DNA of 64,000 nt. Origin: an uncultured Prochlorococcus sp. (GTDB taxonomy: Bacteria > Cyanobacteriota > Cyanobacteriia > PCC-6307 > Cyanobiaceae). The stretch is taken from the NCBI GenBank assembly GCA_902622625.1, contig CACNQS010000002.1, positions 34,723-98,722 on the forward strand, given 5' to 3'. The stretch's first letter is position 1; each line of letters opens with the position of its first letter. Below the pieces are notes generated by a model. That model did no database searches, was not told where the DNA came from, and saw only the letters and a list, made by a program, of their open reading frames with translations. Below are positions 33,522 through 41,249 of the stretch, one piece after another. The position numbers were made by a program, and so were the translations under genes.

Positions 33522-33632
33522 TTACACAATTGTATTAGTCGAAGTTGTGATACTTAGTACAACAGCAAGGAAGAATATGTAAGGAACCGCTTTAAGAGGT
33601 ATGTATCCTTGACTTCTAGAGATGAAATCCAT
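33522..33632 (-). CDS. Tiny membrane peptide
   Basis: A 36-residue frame from the internal ATG: MDFISRSQGYIPLKAVPYIF then a hydrophobic helix and a Thr/Ser-rich end. A longer start at 33758 would give 78 residues with a basic N-half. The C-terminal part looks more protein-like. Function unknown. Confidence 0.4.
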   Translation of the reverse strand: MDFISRSQGYIPLKAVPYIFFLAVVLSITTSTNTIV

Positions 33633-33805
33633 TGATTTAGTTACTTTATGTAAATATAATAACGAGATCTTGTTCCTTATGTGTGCCAAAAAATTATTTT
33701 CTTGGAAATATTTTGAAACAAAGAAATCTTTTTGGAGAGATTTTTTAACTAGGAACATTTTTTGTGAGGTTATCTTAGTATTTGATTCTTAGATTAAAAT
33801 CTATT

Positions 33806-34291
33806 ATGAAAATCTTCCCTGATATTAATGAGATAAAGCTATTAGAAAAAAATTCTCAAAAAAATGGTAGCGGAATTGTACATGAGGAATTGTTAGGAAT
33901 ATGGAAGTTAAAGTATGTATGGGGAAAGGAGTCAGATGAAATCAAAAATATACCCAGTTCGATTCTCCAAGTATTGTCGGCAAGACTCGAATTGAAAAGT
34001 AAAAATAAAGAGGATCAAATTAATTATGAAATAAAAAATTCAATTAATTTCGGATTATTAAATATTACTTTTACAGGTAGAGCAGAATTAAAAGGGCTTA
34101 GACCTTTATTGGCTTTCTATTTTGAAGAATTCAAAATTAATATTATTAATCTTCCAATATTTTATAAGGAACTAAAAAAACCAGAAGATAAAAAAATGCC
34201 TTTTTTCTCACTTGTAGGAATTAGCACTCAAGATAATTGGTTATGTGCCCGAGGCAGGGGCGGAGGGCTTGCAATATGGGTTAAGTCTTAA
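33806..34291 (+). CDS. PAP/fibrillin-like lipid-associated protein
   Basis: A 161-residue protein. LLGIWKLKYVW (about 36-46), a central VLSARLELK/FTGRAELKGLRPLLAFYFE region and the C-terminal WLCARGRGGGLAIWV follow the pattern of plastid-lipid-associated proteins, which carry lipids or quinones at thylakoids. The ATG at 33806 is preferred; an upstream TTG at 33782 would add 8 residues. It is convergent with the Nif11-like gene (1 base between stops). Confidence 0.65.
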   Translation: MKIFPDINEIKLLEKNSQKNGSGIVHEELLGIWKLKYVWGKESDEIKNIPSSILQVLSARLELKSKNKEDQINYEIKNSINFGLLNITFTGRAELKGLRPLLAFYFEEFKINIINLPIFYKELKKPEDKKMPFFSLVGISTQDNWLCARGRGGGLAIWVKS

Positions 34292-34292
34292 G

Positions 34293-34508
34293 TTAGTGAT
34301 ATTCTCCTGGATGATCTACCTTTCTTACGGTAACTTTATCAACTTTTTGTCCATTAAATCTTAAGAGATCATCTCCTGAAAAGTCATAACCTAAGCGTTG
34401 ACCTATCAGGGCTACATCATCCGCTGTAGAGGATGTAGTAACCTGCTTTTTTAAGTCTTCATCGGATTGCATCTTAATTAAAAATTTTCTTATTTCAGAA
34501 AAACTCAT
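34293..34508 (-). CDS. Orphan Nif11-like leader-domain peptide
   Basis: A 71-residue protein. The pattern EIRKFLIKMQSDEDLKKQV, then DDVALIGQRLGYDFSGDDL matches the Nif11 domain used as leader in prochlorosin-type lanthipeptides. The double-Gly protease site and a Cys/Ser/Thr core are missing: the tail is NGQKVDKVTVRKVDHPGEYH with no Cys. No lanthionine synthetase gene is in the window. It is probably a stand-alone Nif11 protein of unknown role. Confidence 0.75.
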   Translation of the reverse strand: MSFSEIRKFLIKMQSDEDLKKQVTTSSTADDVALIGQRLGYDFSGDDLLRFNGQKVDKVTVRKVDHPGEYH

Positions 34509-34599
34509 TACTAGAACTTAATTGATTGATGTTAAAAAAATTTATGAAATCTTTTTCTTAGTAAGAACAAGATAAATAGATAATTATTATACTATTTTT

Positions 34600-34917
34600 A
34601 TGACTTACCTATTCCTCTATATAGTTGGCATAATTTTAATATGGTGGGCATATCGTGTTGGTTGGCTTGAGGCGCTCAAAACAGTAGTTAAAGTTATAGT
34701 TCCCTCAGCGCTTATTATTTTATTTAACATTAAAGCCGGAAGATTACTTTTTAAAAGTCCTTTAGTCGGTTTATTAAGCGCTTTGCCTACTTCTATTTTT
34801 ATTTTTAGAGGTTCATTGCCTTTAGTCAGTTATATAAATAACTGGATTGAAAATAAAATAAATAATTATGATGATTCGGAAGTTATAGATACTGATTCCG
34901 TGCCTGTAGATGATTAA
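34600..34917 (+). CDS. Membrane hypothetical protein
   Basis: A 105-residue protein with ATG start. Helices at about 3-19, 27-47 and 55-75, then a charged, Asp-rich tail (about 88-105). An N-terminal WWAYRVGWLEAL sits at the first membrane exit. Function unknown. Confidence 0.6.
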   Translation: MTYLFLYIVGIILIWWAYRVGWLEALKTVVKVIVPSALIILFNIKAGRLLFKSPLVGLLSALPTSIFIFRGSLPLVSYINNWIENKINNYDDSEVIDTDSVPVDD

Positions 34918-34923
34918 TTTAAT

Positions 34924-35316
34924 TTAATCAAATCCAAGAAATAATTCTTTATGTACAACAAGAACATCAAATAGAGTTGTTCCATGCATAGGACTTAATG
35001 GGATCTTGTCTATATTCAATGCTTCTGCGCAAATTAAATGAGCATCCCATTTTGTATCGTGATCACTTATTTCAATTGACCACTCAATTACTTTTTTGAA
35101 ATGATCTGGCATTTCCGAACCAATTTTTCTGCAAATTTGACATAGAACTGACAAAAGAGGAGGTTTTGATGGCCTTTTTAAATCTTTAATAAGACTAGGT
35201 TGTGTAAAAACACTTGTATAGCGGATGTAGTCTATTAATTCATATTCTTCTTTGGTAAGAGCCGCTTTATCTAATGCTCTTTCAAATTCGTCTATGGGGG
35301 TTATGGGCCTATCCAA
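34924..35316 (-). CDS. Conserved hypothetical protein
   Basis: A 130-residue soluble protein with TTG start. Helix-prone sequence with TKEEYELIDYIRYT, LSVLCQICRKIGSEMP and WDAHLICAEALNID. Two Cys stand close together (LCQIC). It follows tatA by 4 bases on the same strand. Function unknown. Confidence 0.65.
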   Translation of the reverse strand: MDRPITPIDEFERALDKAALTKEEYELIDYIRYTSVFTQPSLIKDLKRPSKPPLLSVLCQICRKIGSEMPDHFKKVIEWSIEISDHDTKWDAHLICAEALNIDKIPLSPMHGTTLFDVLVVHKELFLGFD

Positions 35317-35320
35317 GATA

Positions 35321-35587
35321 TTAGTTTTTGCTGTTTTCTGAATCTATTTTTTCTTGATTAATTTCATTGTTTTGATTGCTTTCTATAGATTTAGGAGATT
35401 CATCTTTATCTTCTTCGTTCATAACTTGATCGATTTCATTTTGAAATTCATTCGACGCTTTTTTAAGACTTTTCAAAGTCTTACCAAGCTGTTTTCCTAA
35501 TTCTGGAAGCTTTTTTGGACCAAAAATTAAAAGAGCTAAGATAAGTATTACAGTAACTTCAGGCAAACCTACACCAAAAATATTCAT
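35321..35587 (-). CDS. tatA: TatA/TatB-family twin-arginine translocase component
   Basis: An 88-residue protein. A short N-terminal membrane helix (about 5-20, LPEVTVILILALLIFGPKKL) with the hinge FGPKKLPELGKQLGKTLKS and an amphipathic helix after it define the family. The last 40 residues are very acidic and Asn-rich. It forms the pore for folded proteins in the thylakoid or plasma membrane. It may do the job of both TatA and TatB in this small genome (inference). Confidence 0.92.
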   Translation of the reverse strand: MNIFGVGLPEVTVILILALLIFGPKKLPELGKQLGKTLKSLKKASNEFQNEIDQVMNEEDKDESPKSIESNQNNEINQEKIDSENSKN

Positions 35588-35677
35588 AGCTGGTAACTAT
35601 TTAACTAATTAGGAAATCTACTATTAAATATAGTCAAATCATGTGAAAATTTCATTCTCGGAATAGCTTAATTAATA

Positions 35678-35815
35678 TTAAAAAATTTTGAAAAATATTA
35701 TTGTTACTAACACTCCTTTAAAGAAAACTAACCAAAGTAATTGATAATCACTCAATTTGAATTTTTTTTGGTACCAATTTATAAGGGTTTTATGTTTATC
35801 TATTAATTTTCTCAT
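35678..35815 (-). CDS. Small membrane peptide
   Basis: A 45-residue frame with ATG start. A basic N-half (MRKLIDKHKTLINWYQKKFK) is followed by one helix rich in Leu, Val and Phe. It lies upstream of tatA on the same strand. Function unknown. Confidence 0.5.
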   Translation of the reverse strand: MRKLIDKHKTLINWYQKKFKLSDYQLLWLVFFKGVLVTIIFFKIF

Positions 35816-35989
35816 TTTCACCGAGATTATTTATTACTAACAGTTATTTTATCTTAATTTCTTTTATTATTATTTCATAGAAATCCTAGATTTAACTCAA
35901 ATTAGATTTTTCTATTAAAATTTATTTTCTAAATTAATTTTTTTCTAAATTATTGAAACTATTCGCTAAATATCTACTATCTTAAAAAA

Positions 35990-36229
35990 ATGAAGTACTT
36001 ATTTGTTGTTTTTTACCTATTTTTTCTAATTTATCCAGCTGAAGCCGTTACCACAAAAATGTTTAAAGTATTGGATACGTGTGCAAGATATCGACTCGGT
36101 GAGATTAATGCTAATGAGGCTATAGAAAAACTAAAATTAAAATTAACTAATCCTTCCACTAGTCAGCCAAAGGATCTAGTAAAAAAATATTGCTCAGTAT
36201 TTACTCCAAATGAAAAAATTGAATTTTAA
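35990..36229 (+). CDS. Small secreted hypothetical protein
   Basis: A 79-residue protein. Residues 1-19 form a Sec signal peptide ending in PAEA. The mature part has two Cys (DTCAR and KKYCS) that could pair. It is helix-prone (GEINANEAIEKLKLKL). Function unknown. Confidence 0.6.
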   Translation: MKYLFVVFYLFFLIYPAEAVTTKMFKVLDTCARYRLGEINANEAIEKLKLKLTNPSTSQPKDLVKKYCSVFTPNEKIEF

Positions 36230-36245
36230 TTTTAGCACTATATAA

Positions 36246-36380
36246 TTAATTATTCTTTTTTGAATAATCTTTAGCTTTGTTTCTTATTTCTTTAACTTTT
36301 TTAAAATTAGTTATTTTTAAATTAAAAATAACTCCCATAAAAAGAATAAGAAATAAAAAAATATAAATTATTAATTCCAT
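36246..36380 (-). CDS. Small membrane peptide
   Basis: A 44-residue frame with ATG start. An N-terminal helix (MELIIYIFLFLILFMGVIF) is followed by a Lys-rich cytoplasmic tail ending in SKKNN. Function unknown. Confidence 0.5.
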   Translation of the reverse strand: MELIIYIFLFLILFMGVIFNLKITNFKKVKEIRNKAKDYSKKNN

Positions 36381-36544
36381 ATTATTGAATTAATAAATTC
36401 ACCATAGTTAAATTCACCCTAGTTTATTTCAATAATTTTTTAGTATCTTTTAAAACAAAAAAACTGACTTTAATATCAGTTATTTACTTTAAGGCCACAA
36501 AAAAAACATGTTAACCTCTAATATGGAACTTTATAATAATCAAT

Positions 36545-36994
36545 GTGCAGATTGGAGATAAAATTCCAGAATTTTCTTTACTGGATCAAAATGGAGTAAA
36601 AAGATCAAATAAAGGTTTAAAAAATCCCCTTGTTTTGTTTTTTTATCCAAAAGATGATACTCCAGGTTGCACTATAGAAGTTTGCGGATTTAGAGATAAA
36701 TATGACTTGTTTAAAGTATTAGGTGCACAAGTTTGGGGAGTAAGTAATGGAAGTACCTCAAGTCATTTGGCATTTGCTAACAAAAATAAATTACAATATC
36801 CATTACTTTGTGATACGAATGACTCTCTTAGGAAAACTTTTAAAGTTCCTAAAGTGTTAGGTTTTATGGATGGTAGGGTAACTTACGTTATTGATCGCAA
36901 TGGGACAGTTAGGCATATTTTTAGAGATTTATTGAATGGTCCTGAACACATTAAAGAGGCTATTAGAGTACTTAAGGAAATTCAAAATCAGTAA
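36545..36994 (+). CDS. bcp: Peroxiredoxin Q/BCP
   Basis: A 149-residue thiol peroxidase with GTG start. The peroxidatic and resolving cysteines C42 and C47 lie in DDTPGCTIEVCGFRD, the PrxQ spacing. It reduces hydrogen peroxide and alkyl peroxides with thioredoxin. It has no signal peptide. The frame begins at MQIGDKIPEFSLLDQNG, the usual family start. Confidence 0.95.
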   Translation: MQIGDKIPEFSLLDQNGVKRSNKGLKNPLVLFFYPKDDTPGCTIEVCGFRDKYDLFKVLGAQVWGVSNGSTSSHLAFANKNKLQYPLLCDTNDSLRKTFKVPKVLGFMDGRVTYVIDRNGTVRHIFRDLLNGPEHIKEAIRVLKEIQNQ

Positions 36995-37060
36995 ATTATT
37001 ATTCAAATAATTTTAGATTAATAAGTTTTGTTTTATGATAGTTTCAGCTTTTTTAAATAT

Positions 37061-37333
37061 ATGAAGAAAATGGGAATGCAGGCTGTTGATATTGCTATTC
37101 AAAATGGAGTGGATCTTGACGGTACTCCAATCCCTCAAAAAATGCTAGATCTATACAATAGAATTATGGATGAGGAGAATAAAAGACAAAGGAGTGGTGT
37201 TAAAAAATCAATGAGGAATAGATGCGTCAAAACGGGTTCTAAGCATTTTGATAAAGAAACATTGAATCAATTATTAATAGACTCGGGATGGGAAGGTCTC
37301 AAAGAAAAGGAAATTTTGTTTTTTTACAATTAA
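37061..37333 (+). CDS. Conserved hypothetical protein
   Basis: A 90-residue protein from the ATG at 37061 (an upstream TTG at 37028 would add 11). MKKMGMQAVDIAIQNGVDLD is followed by a basic middle (KRQRSGVKKSMRNRCVKTG) and the end LLIDSGWEGLKEKEI. Likely nucleic-acid-associated by charge; unproven. Confidence 0.65.
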   Translation: MKKMGMQAVDIAIQNGVDLDGTPIPQKMLDLYNRIMDEENKRQRSGVKKSMRNRCVKTGSKHFDKETLNQLLIDSGWEGLKEKEILFFYN

Positions 37334-37380
37334 AAAAACTGAGAACTAACAAAATATTTTTTTTGAACTAATTTTTTGAA

Positions 37381-37725
37381 TTATTTAAACCAACCTTTTT
37401 TGTTAGAGGATATTATTTTCTCTTTTTCAGCTTTTGTTTTATTACTTGCTTTTTTGAAAGCCAAGTTGGCTTCTACAACTGTAACTATTGATATGAAAAA
37501 AAGACCAGAAATTCCAATTATTTGTTCATTTTTAGAAGGATCTGAACCACCTTGTAAAAAAATACCTAAAGCGAACCATGCAGTACTAGCAGTGATGGTA
37601 AAAAAATAGGGTTTCCATCTTCTTTGATATAAGTAACCTGATCCTAAACCAGGAAGAAAATTTAAAAAAGATGCCACCCATCCTTTTGAAGATGCGAGTA
37701 TTTCGTCTCTTGAGGGATAAGACAT
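37381..37725 (-). CDS. Membrane hypothetical protein
   Basis: A 114-residue protein. Three hydrophobic segments (about 17-33, 40-58, 68-86), a polar N-terminus MSYPSRDEILASSKGW, and a Lys-rich tail. The LNFLPGLGSGYLYQRRWKPY motif resembles small TM2-like membrane proteins of cyanobacteria. It is 5 bases after a tiny membrane peptide gene. Confidence 0.7.
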   Translation of the reverse strand: MSYPSRDEILASSKGWVASFLNFLPGLGSGYLYQRRWKPYFFTITASTAWFALGIFLQGGSDPSKNEQIIGISGLFFISIVTVVEANLAFKKASNKTKAEKEKIISSNKKGWFK

Positions 37726-37730
37726 TTATG

Positions 37731-37835
37731 TTAGGTATTTATTAAATGTGAATTTATATAAGCAAAAGATATTGCTGCGCAAATTACCCAACTAAAGGGT
37801 AAGAACATTCTTATTTTTTCTTTATTGTTATTCAT
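37731..37835 (-). CDS. Tiny membrane peptide upstream of the TM2-like gene
   Basis: A 34-residue frame with ATG start: a polar N-terminus then MFLPFSWVICAAISFAYI. It ends 5 bases before the start of the 114-residue membrane protein on the same strand, so the two are probably cotranscribed. Function unknown. Confidence 0.45.
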   Translation of the reverse strand: MNNNKEKIRMFLPFSWVICAAISFAYINSHLINT

Positions 37836-37901
37836 TCTTTAATTATGGAAAATATTTTTAAAATCTGTGGATTTAAAAGATACCTTAAAACTAGAAGAAT
37901 T

Positions 37902-37927
37902 AAAAAAGACGGTTTTTAACCGTCTTT
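37902..37927 (-). terminator. Terminator of the coiled-coil hypothetical gene
   Basis: A perfect hairpin AAAGACGGT-TTTTA-ACCGTCTTT with T runs in the minus direction. It lies 28 bases after the gene at 37955-38305. Confidence 0.8.
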
Positions 37928-37954
37928 GAAAAAAGTAATTTCTCTAAAAATAAA

Positions 37955-38305
37955 TTATTTATCTTTTGAGGCTGAGAGTAATTTAAGTTCTTTTTTTACT
38001 TCTTTTTCTCTCTCTTCAAGATGTTTTAGTTGAGCTTTAAAAGCATCTTCAAGTCTTACTTTTTGTGTTGTAATTTCATCAAGCTCTTCTTGATGTTGGT
38101 TTTTCTTTAAATCCTTCATTTCACTATCGGAAATAACATATACAGGGTGATATGAAGGTGTTTCAAAAAGAAGATCAAACATTGAATACATAAGTGACCT
38201 TTGAATTAGTACAAATTCAATATCTGATAATTCTTTGGAATATGAAAGGATAAATACCGAAGATATTGATACGGCAAATACACCGAATTTCGGTTTACCT
38301 AACAT
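37955..38305 (-). CDS. Hypothetical protein with coiled coil
   Basis: A 116-residue protein. A weakly hydrophobic N-terminus (about 8-22) may be a signal or anchor. The C-terminal 50 residues form a strongly charged coiled coil (KVRLEDAFKAQLKHLEEREK). The middle has a YHPVYVISDSEMKD segment. Function unknown. Confidence 0.65.
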   Translation of the reverse strand: MLGKPKFGVFAVSISSVFILSYSKELSDIEFVLIQRSLMYSMFDLLFETPSYHPVYVISDSEMKDLKKNQHQEELDEITTQKVRLEDAFKAQLKHLEEREKEVKKELKLLSASKDK

Positions 38306-38394
38306 AACCGCCCAGTATTTACCGATCGATTTTTAAGGTATGTTTTAAAGTATTAAGGAGATGATTCTAAAATTTAAATCAAAAAGAACTAAAA

Positions 38395-38823
38395 ATGGAT
38401 TTAAAAATTACTAAAACATTAGTAATCCCATCCAACGAAATTAAGTGGCGATTTTCAAGATCCTCCGGTCCTGGAGGGCAAAATGTAAATAAAATTGAAA
38501 GCAGAGTAGAGATTATTTTTGATTTAGAAGATTCCAAAGTATTAGATGATTATCAGAAAGAAATTCTTAAAAGAAACTTGAAAAACAAATTAGTAAATAA
38601 TAGCTTGCGTTTAGCAGTTCAAGAACACAGAAATCAATTATTAAATAGGCAGCTAGCCTTAATGAAATTTAGTTCGATCATAAAAAATGCTTTAAATAAA
38701 CCATTTAAATTAAGAAAATCTACACAACCTACTAAAGCATCACAAAAGAAAAGAGTTGAGGTTAAGAAAAAACGTGGCGAATTGAAAAAAAGTAGACAAA
38801 AAGAAAAAATATATCAAATATGA
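38395..38823 (+). CDS. arfB: GGQ-domain peptidyl-tRNA hydrolase (ArfB/YaeJ type)
   Basis: A 142-residue class-I release-factor-like protein. The GGQ motif is at 27-29 in SSGPGGQNVNKIESRV. The C-terminal tail (about 105-140) is very basic (KKRVEVKKKRGELKKS) as needed to enter an empty mRNA channel. It frees stalled ribosomes without a stop codon. It has no codon-recognition domains, as expected. Confidence 0.92.
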   Translation: MDLKITKTLVIPSNEIKWRFSRSSGPGGQNVNKIESRVEIIFDLEDSKVLDDYQKEILKRNLKNKLVNNSLRLAVQEHRNQLLNRQLALMKFSSIIKNALNKPFKLRKSTQPTKASQKKRVEVKKKRGELKKSRQKEKIYQI

Positions 38824-38895
38824 ATAAACTAAATAAATATTTTCCTCGCAGATTGTAAGCAAAGCATGTGATAAATTTAATTTTATTTTGGTTAA

Positions 38896-39144
38896 TTGCA
38901 TTCAACTAATGATTTCTGGTTAATTGACTCCAATTTTGTAGGGGTGATGCGTTTCTACAAAGATAGAGATTATTCTGATAAATCTATTGATTATATGTTT
39001 ATTGAAGAAGGAATTATTATGGGAATTCATGGAGAAAATCCTCCATTAATGAAAACTAGAAAAAAAATTGTTATTGAAGAAGCGAGATTATTATGGCAAA
39101 AATTGTTAAATGAAGGTTGGCAAAAAACTAATAAAAAATGGTGA
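38896..39144 (+). CDS. DUF1651-like small protein
   Basis: An 82-residue frame with TTG start. The pattern FWLIDSNFVGVMRFYKDRD, then PPLMKTRKKIVIEEARLLWQ and KLLNEGWQKTNKKW resembles DUF1651, a family common in marine picocyanobacteria. Function unknown. Confidence 0.65.
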   Translation: MHSTNDFWLIDSNFVGVMRFYKDRDYSDKSIDYMFIEEGIIMGIHGENPPLMKTRKKIVIEEARLLWQKLLNEGWQKTNKKW

Positions 39145-39173
39145 GGAAATGCTACAAAAGCTTTTTTTTAAAT

Positions 39174-39338
39174 TCAGAAAATAAATGAACCTTTAGGGTA
39201 TAGCCTGGAAATTTTTTCCCGTTGCAAATATTTCTTTTTTTTGAGGTAGTTTTCATATCTTCTCAACATCATTAGATAGTTTGTAACTCCAAAAATTATT
39301 AAAAACACAATAAATCTTATTCCAGCATCAAAGTTCAT
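39174..39338 (-). CDS. Small membrane protein with basic tail
   Basis: A 54-residue frame with ATG start. One helix (about 7-23, IRFIVFLIIFGVTNYLM) is followed by a basic segment (YLKKKKYLQREKI). Function unknown. Confidence 0.5.
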   Translation of the reverse strand: MNFDAGIRFIVFLIIFGVTNYLMMLRRYENYLKKKKYLQREKISRLYPKGSFIF

Positions 39339-39400
39339 ATCAGTATTAAGCTTTATTCTAATCTGACAATTACTAATTAAAAATCAATCGGTATTTATAT

Positions 39401-40261
39401 CTAATTAAAACGTCTATTAAAAAATTTTTTTGATTTTAATGTATAAAAAATACATAACAAAAGTAATATTAAAATTGCACTAAAGCTTCCGATTGGGTTT
39501 GGAATATTTTGTGTAAAAGGCCCTGCTAAAAAAGAAGGTGTATTTTCTTTGAATTCTATTAATCCATTATTTAATAAAAACCAAATACCCACAAGTCCTC
39601 CATGAATTCCTATGCAATTCCATAAAGAACCTTTATATCTAATTTTTACTAATGATAGAAATATCCCAAGTAAAATAAATCCCAAACGTAATCCTACTAT
39701 GTTCCAAAAGATCTCATTGGATAAATTATGAACGAAACTAAAAATTATAGCTTGTAAAGCTATTGATATTTTATTACTATATTCAAATTTTAATTCTTCT
39801 AGTAACCAGCCTCTAAAAATTATTTCCTCTGCGAATCCAACACCTAATCCCAGTACAATAGAATTTAACAATATTATTGGCGAGAATTCTCCTATCCAAG
39901 AAATATAATTTTTTTGCAATAGTGGTAACAGAATTATAATTATTAAAAATAAAGCAAATAAAATACCTCGAGAAAAATTGACAAAGTTTTTTAATAATTT
40001 GTCTTTTGTTATTCCAAGAAGTATCCAAGTATTTGATTTGTTTCGTTTGATATAAAACCAATATGGGAGTAAAAAGATAAAAAGTAAGAAAGTAATAACA
40101 GTACCAATTAAGGATAAATTTTCTTTTTCAAAATTAAATAATAAAAGTGGCTGAGATAAAGCCCAGCCCATGCCATAAAGGATAGGAATAAAAAATATAG
40201 TGGATAAAAATCTTGGTCTTAAAAGGAAAAAACTTCTTATTAGTATCATTACATTTTTCAT
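39401..40261 (-). CDS. CPBP-family intramembrane metalloprotease
   Basis: A 286-residue multi-helix membrane protein. The first catalytic motif EExxxR is at E145, E146 and R150 (FAEEIIFRGWLLEE); a second conserved motif, IFSFVHNLSNEIFW, follows about 30 residues later; the third is GIHGGLVGIWF near the C-terminus. Relatives cleave prenylated peptides or process bacteriocins; the role here is unknown. Confidence 0.88.
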   Translation of the reverse strand: MKNVMILIRSFFLLRPRFLSTIFFIPILYGMGWALSQPLLLFNFEKENLSLIGTVITFLLFIFLLPYWFYIKRNKSNTWILLGITKDKLLKNFVNFSRGILFALFLIIIILLPLLQKNYISWIGEFSPIILLNSIVLGLGVGFAEEIIFRGWLLEELKFEYSNKISIALQAIIFSFVHNLSNEIFWNIVGLRLGFILLGIFLSLVKIRYKGSLWNCIGIHGGLVGIWFLLNNGLIEFKENTPSFLAGPFTQNIPNPIGSFSAILILLLLCIFYTLKSKKFFNRRFN

Positions 40262-40278
40262 TTTAGTTTGAATATTAA

Positions 40279-40476
40279 TTAACCCCAGCTTTTGCCTCTT
40301 ATTATTCTAATTACTTGTTCAAAAAGTTTTAACTTTTTCTTTTTACTATAGTTTATGTTTTTCGAAAGATTAGATAAATCTTTATAAAATTGACGAGTTA
40401 TTTTATCTTCTTTATCACTAGGCCATAGTAAGTCTGAGCCCTCTTCATATTCTTCTTTATATCTTCCTTTGTTCAA
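40279..40476 (-). CDS. Small hypothetical protein
   Basis: A 65-residue frame with TTG start. Strongly charged, with an acidic N-half (EEYEEGSDLLWPSDKEDK) and a basic C-half. It lies 17 bases upstream of the CPBP protease on the same strand. Function unknown. Confidence 0.45.
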   Translation of the reverse strand: MNKGRYKEEYEEGSDLLWPSDKEDKITRQFYKDLSNLSKNINYSKKKKLKLFEQVIRIIRGKSWG

Positions 40477-40566
40477 ATGTTTTTTTATATCGTAATAATT
40501 TAAATTTTACTTATTGCAAATGCTTAAAAGTGATGTTTATTAAATTTGTGTATTTTTTTAAAATTT

Positions 40567-40656
40567 ATGCTGATTAATCTTTCAACTTTAATTTTTACAT
40601 TATTATCTCCATTGCTAATTTTTGCAGTAATAGTATCGGTTTACTTATTTAATTAG
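40567..40656 (+). CDS. Tiny single-helix peptide
   Basis: A 29-residue frame with ATG start: MLINLSTLIFTLLSPLLIF and continuing hydrophobic to VYLFN. One membrane helix. It could be a small complex subunit, but it matches none I know. Weak support. Confidence 0.35.
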   Translation: MLINLSTLIFTLLSPLLIFAVIVSVYLFN

Positions 40657-40686
40657 GAAGTATTTAACAAATAAACTTATATTAAT

Positions 40687-40782
40687 TTAAGGGTTTATTA
40701 CGCCTACTTTTTCTAATGCAAATGATAAAACTGCAATTACAGCCATTAGTGTTAGGATCTTGTTCTTTTTGATGAAATCCAT
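40687..40782 (-). CDS. Tiny single-helix peptide
   Basis: A 31-residue frame with ATG start: MDFIKKNKILTLMAVIAVLS, ending in EKVGVINP. One membrane helix with a basic N-terminus inside. The stop lies 30 bases from the convergent tiny frame at 40567. Function unknown. Confidence 0.4.
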   Translation of the reverse strand: MDFIKKNKILTLMAVIAVLSFALEKVGVINP

Positions 40783-40853
40783 AATGAATATTAATAATCT
40801 ATTTATTAAATTCTTATATAGAAGAATAAATAATTAAAATCATTATATCAATT

Positions 40854-40997
40854 ATGATTGAGCCAATATATGTAGGAGATTTAATTCCTTCAATAGCTTC
40901 TTATAAAAAGATTATTGAAAAATATGATAAAGGTATAAAAGAAGGGGAATTTTACGAAGAACCTATTGGCCTAGATTTTAATTACCCTGATTGGTAA
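40854..40997 (+). CDS. Small acidic hypothetical protein
   Basis: A 47-residue frame with ATG start. MIEPIYVGDLIPSIASYKKI is followed by EKYDKGIKEGEFYEEPIG and ends in NYPDW. It lies 2 bases before the next gene, with which it is surely cotranscribed. Function unknown. Confidence 0.55.
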   Translation: MIEPIYVGDLIPSIASYKKIIEKYDKGIKEGEFYEEPIGLDFNYPDW

Positions 40998-40999
40998 AT

Positions 41000-41182
41000 A
41001 TGCTTACTACAAAAATTACTTTTGCCTTGGCAGATTGGATTAGAGAGTGGCGAAAGTGCAGGGATAAGAATCCTTCTATTGATGAGTGTGTAAAATTTGT
41101 ACAGTGGAAATGGGAAGACTATAAACTTTCTGATAGTGATAAAAGAATAATTGAATCTATTTTGCTCTACGAATCTGAATAA
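41000..41182 (+). CDS. Small hypothetical protein
   Basis: A 60-residue protein from the ATG at 41000; an upstream TTG would overlap the preceding gene. Helix-prone with many Trp: LADWIREWRKCRDKNPSIDE, then VQWKWEDYKLSDSDKRIIES. Possibly a small helical binding protein. Function unknown. Confidence 0.6.
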   Translation: MLTTKITFALADWIREWRKCRDKNPSIDECVKFVQWKWEDYKLSDSDKRIIESILLYESE

Positions 41183-41249
41183 CTAAATATTATAGACTTT
41201 AACTTTTTTTATTTATCTAAAAAAAACAAAGGGTCATTAAAATCCTCTT

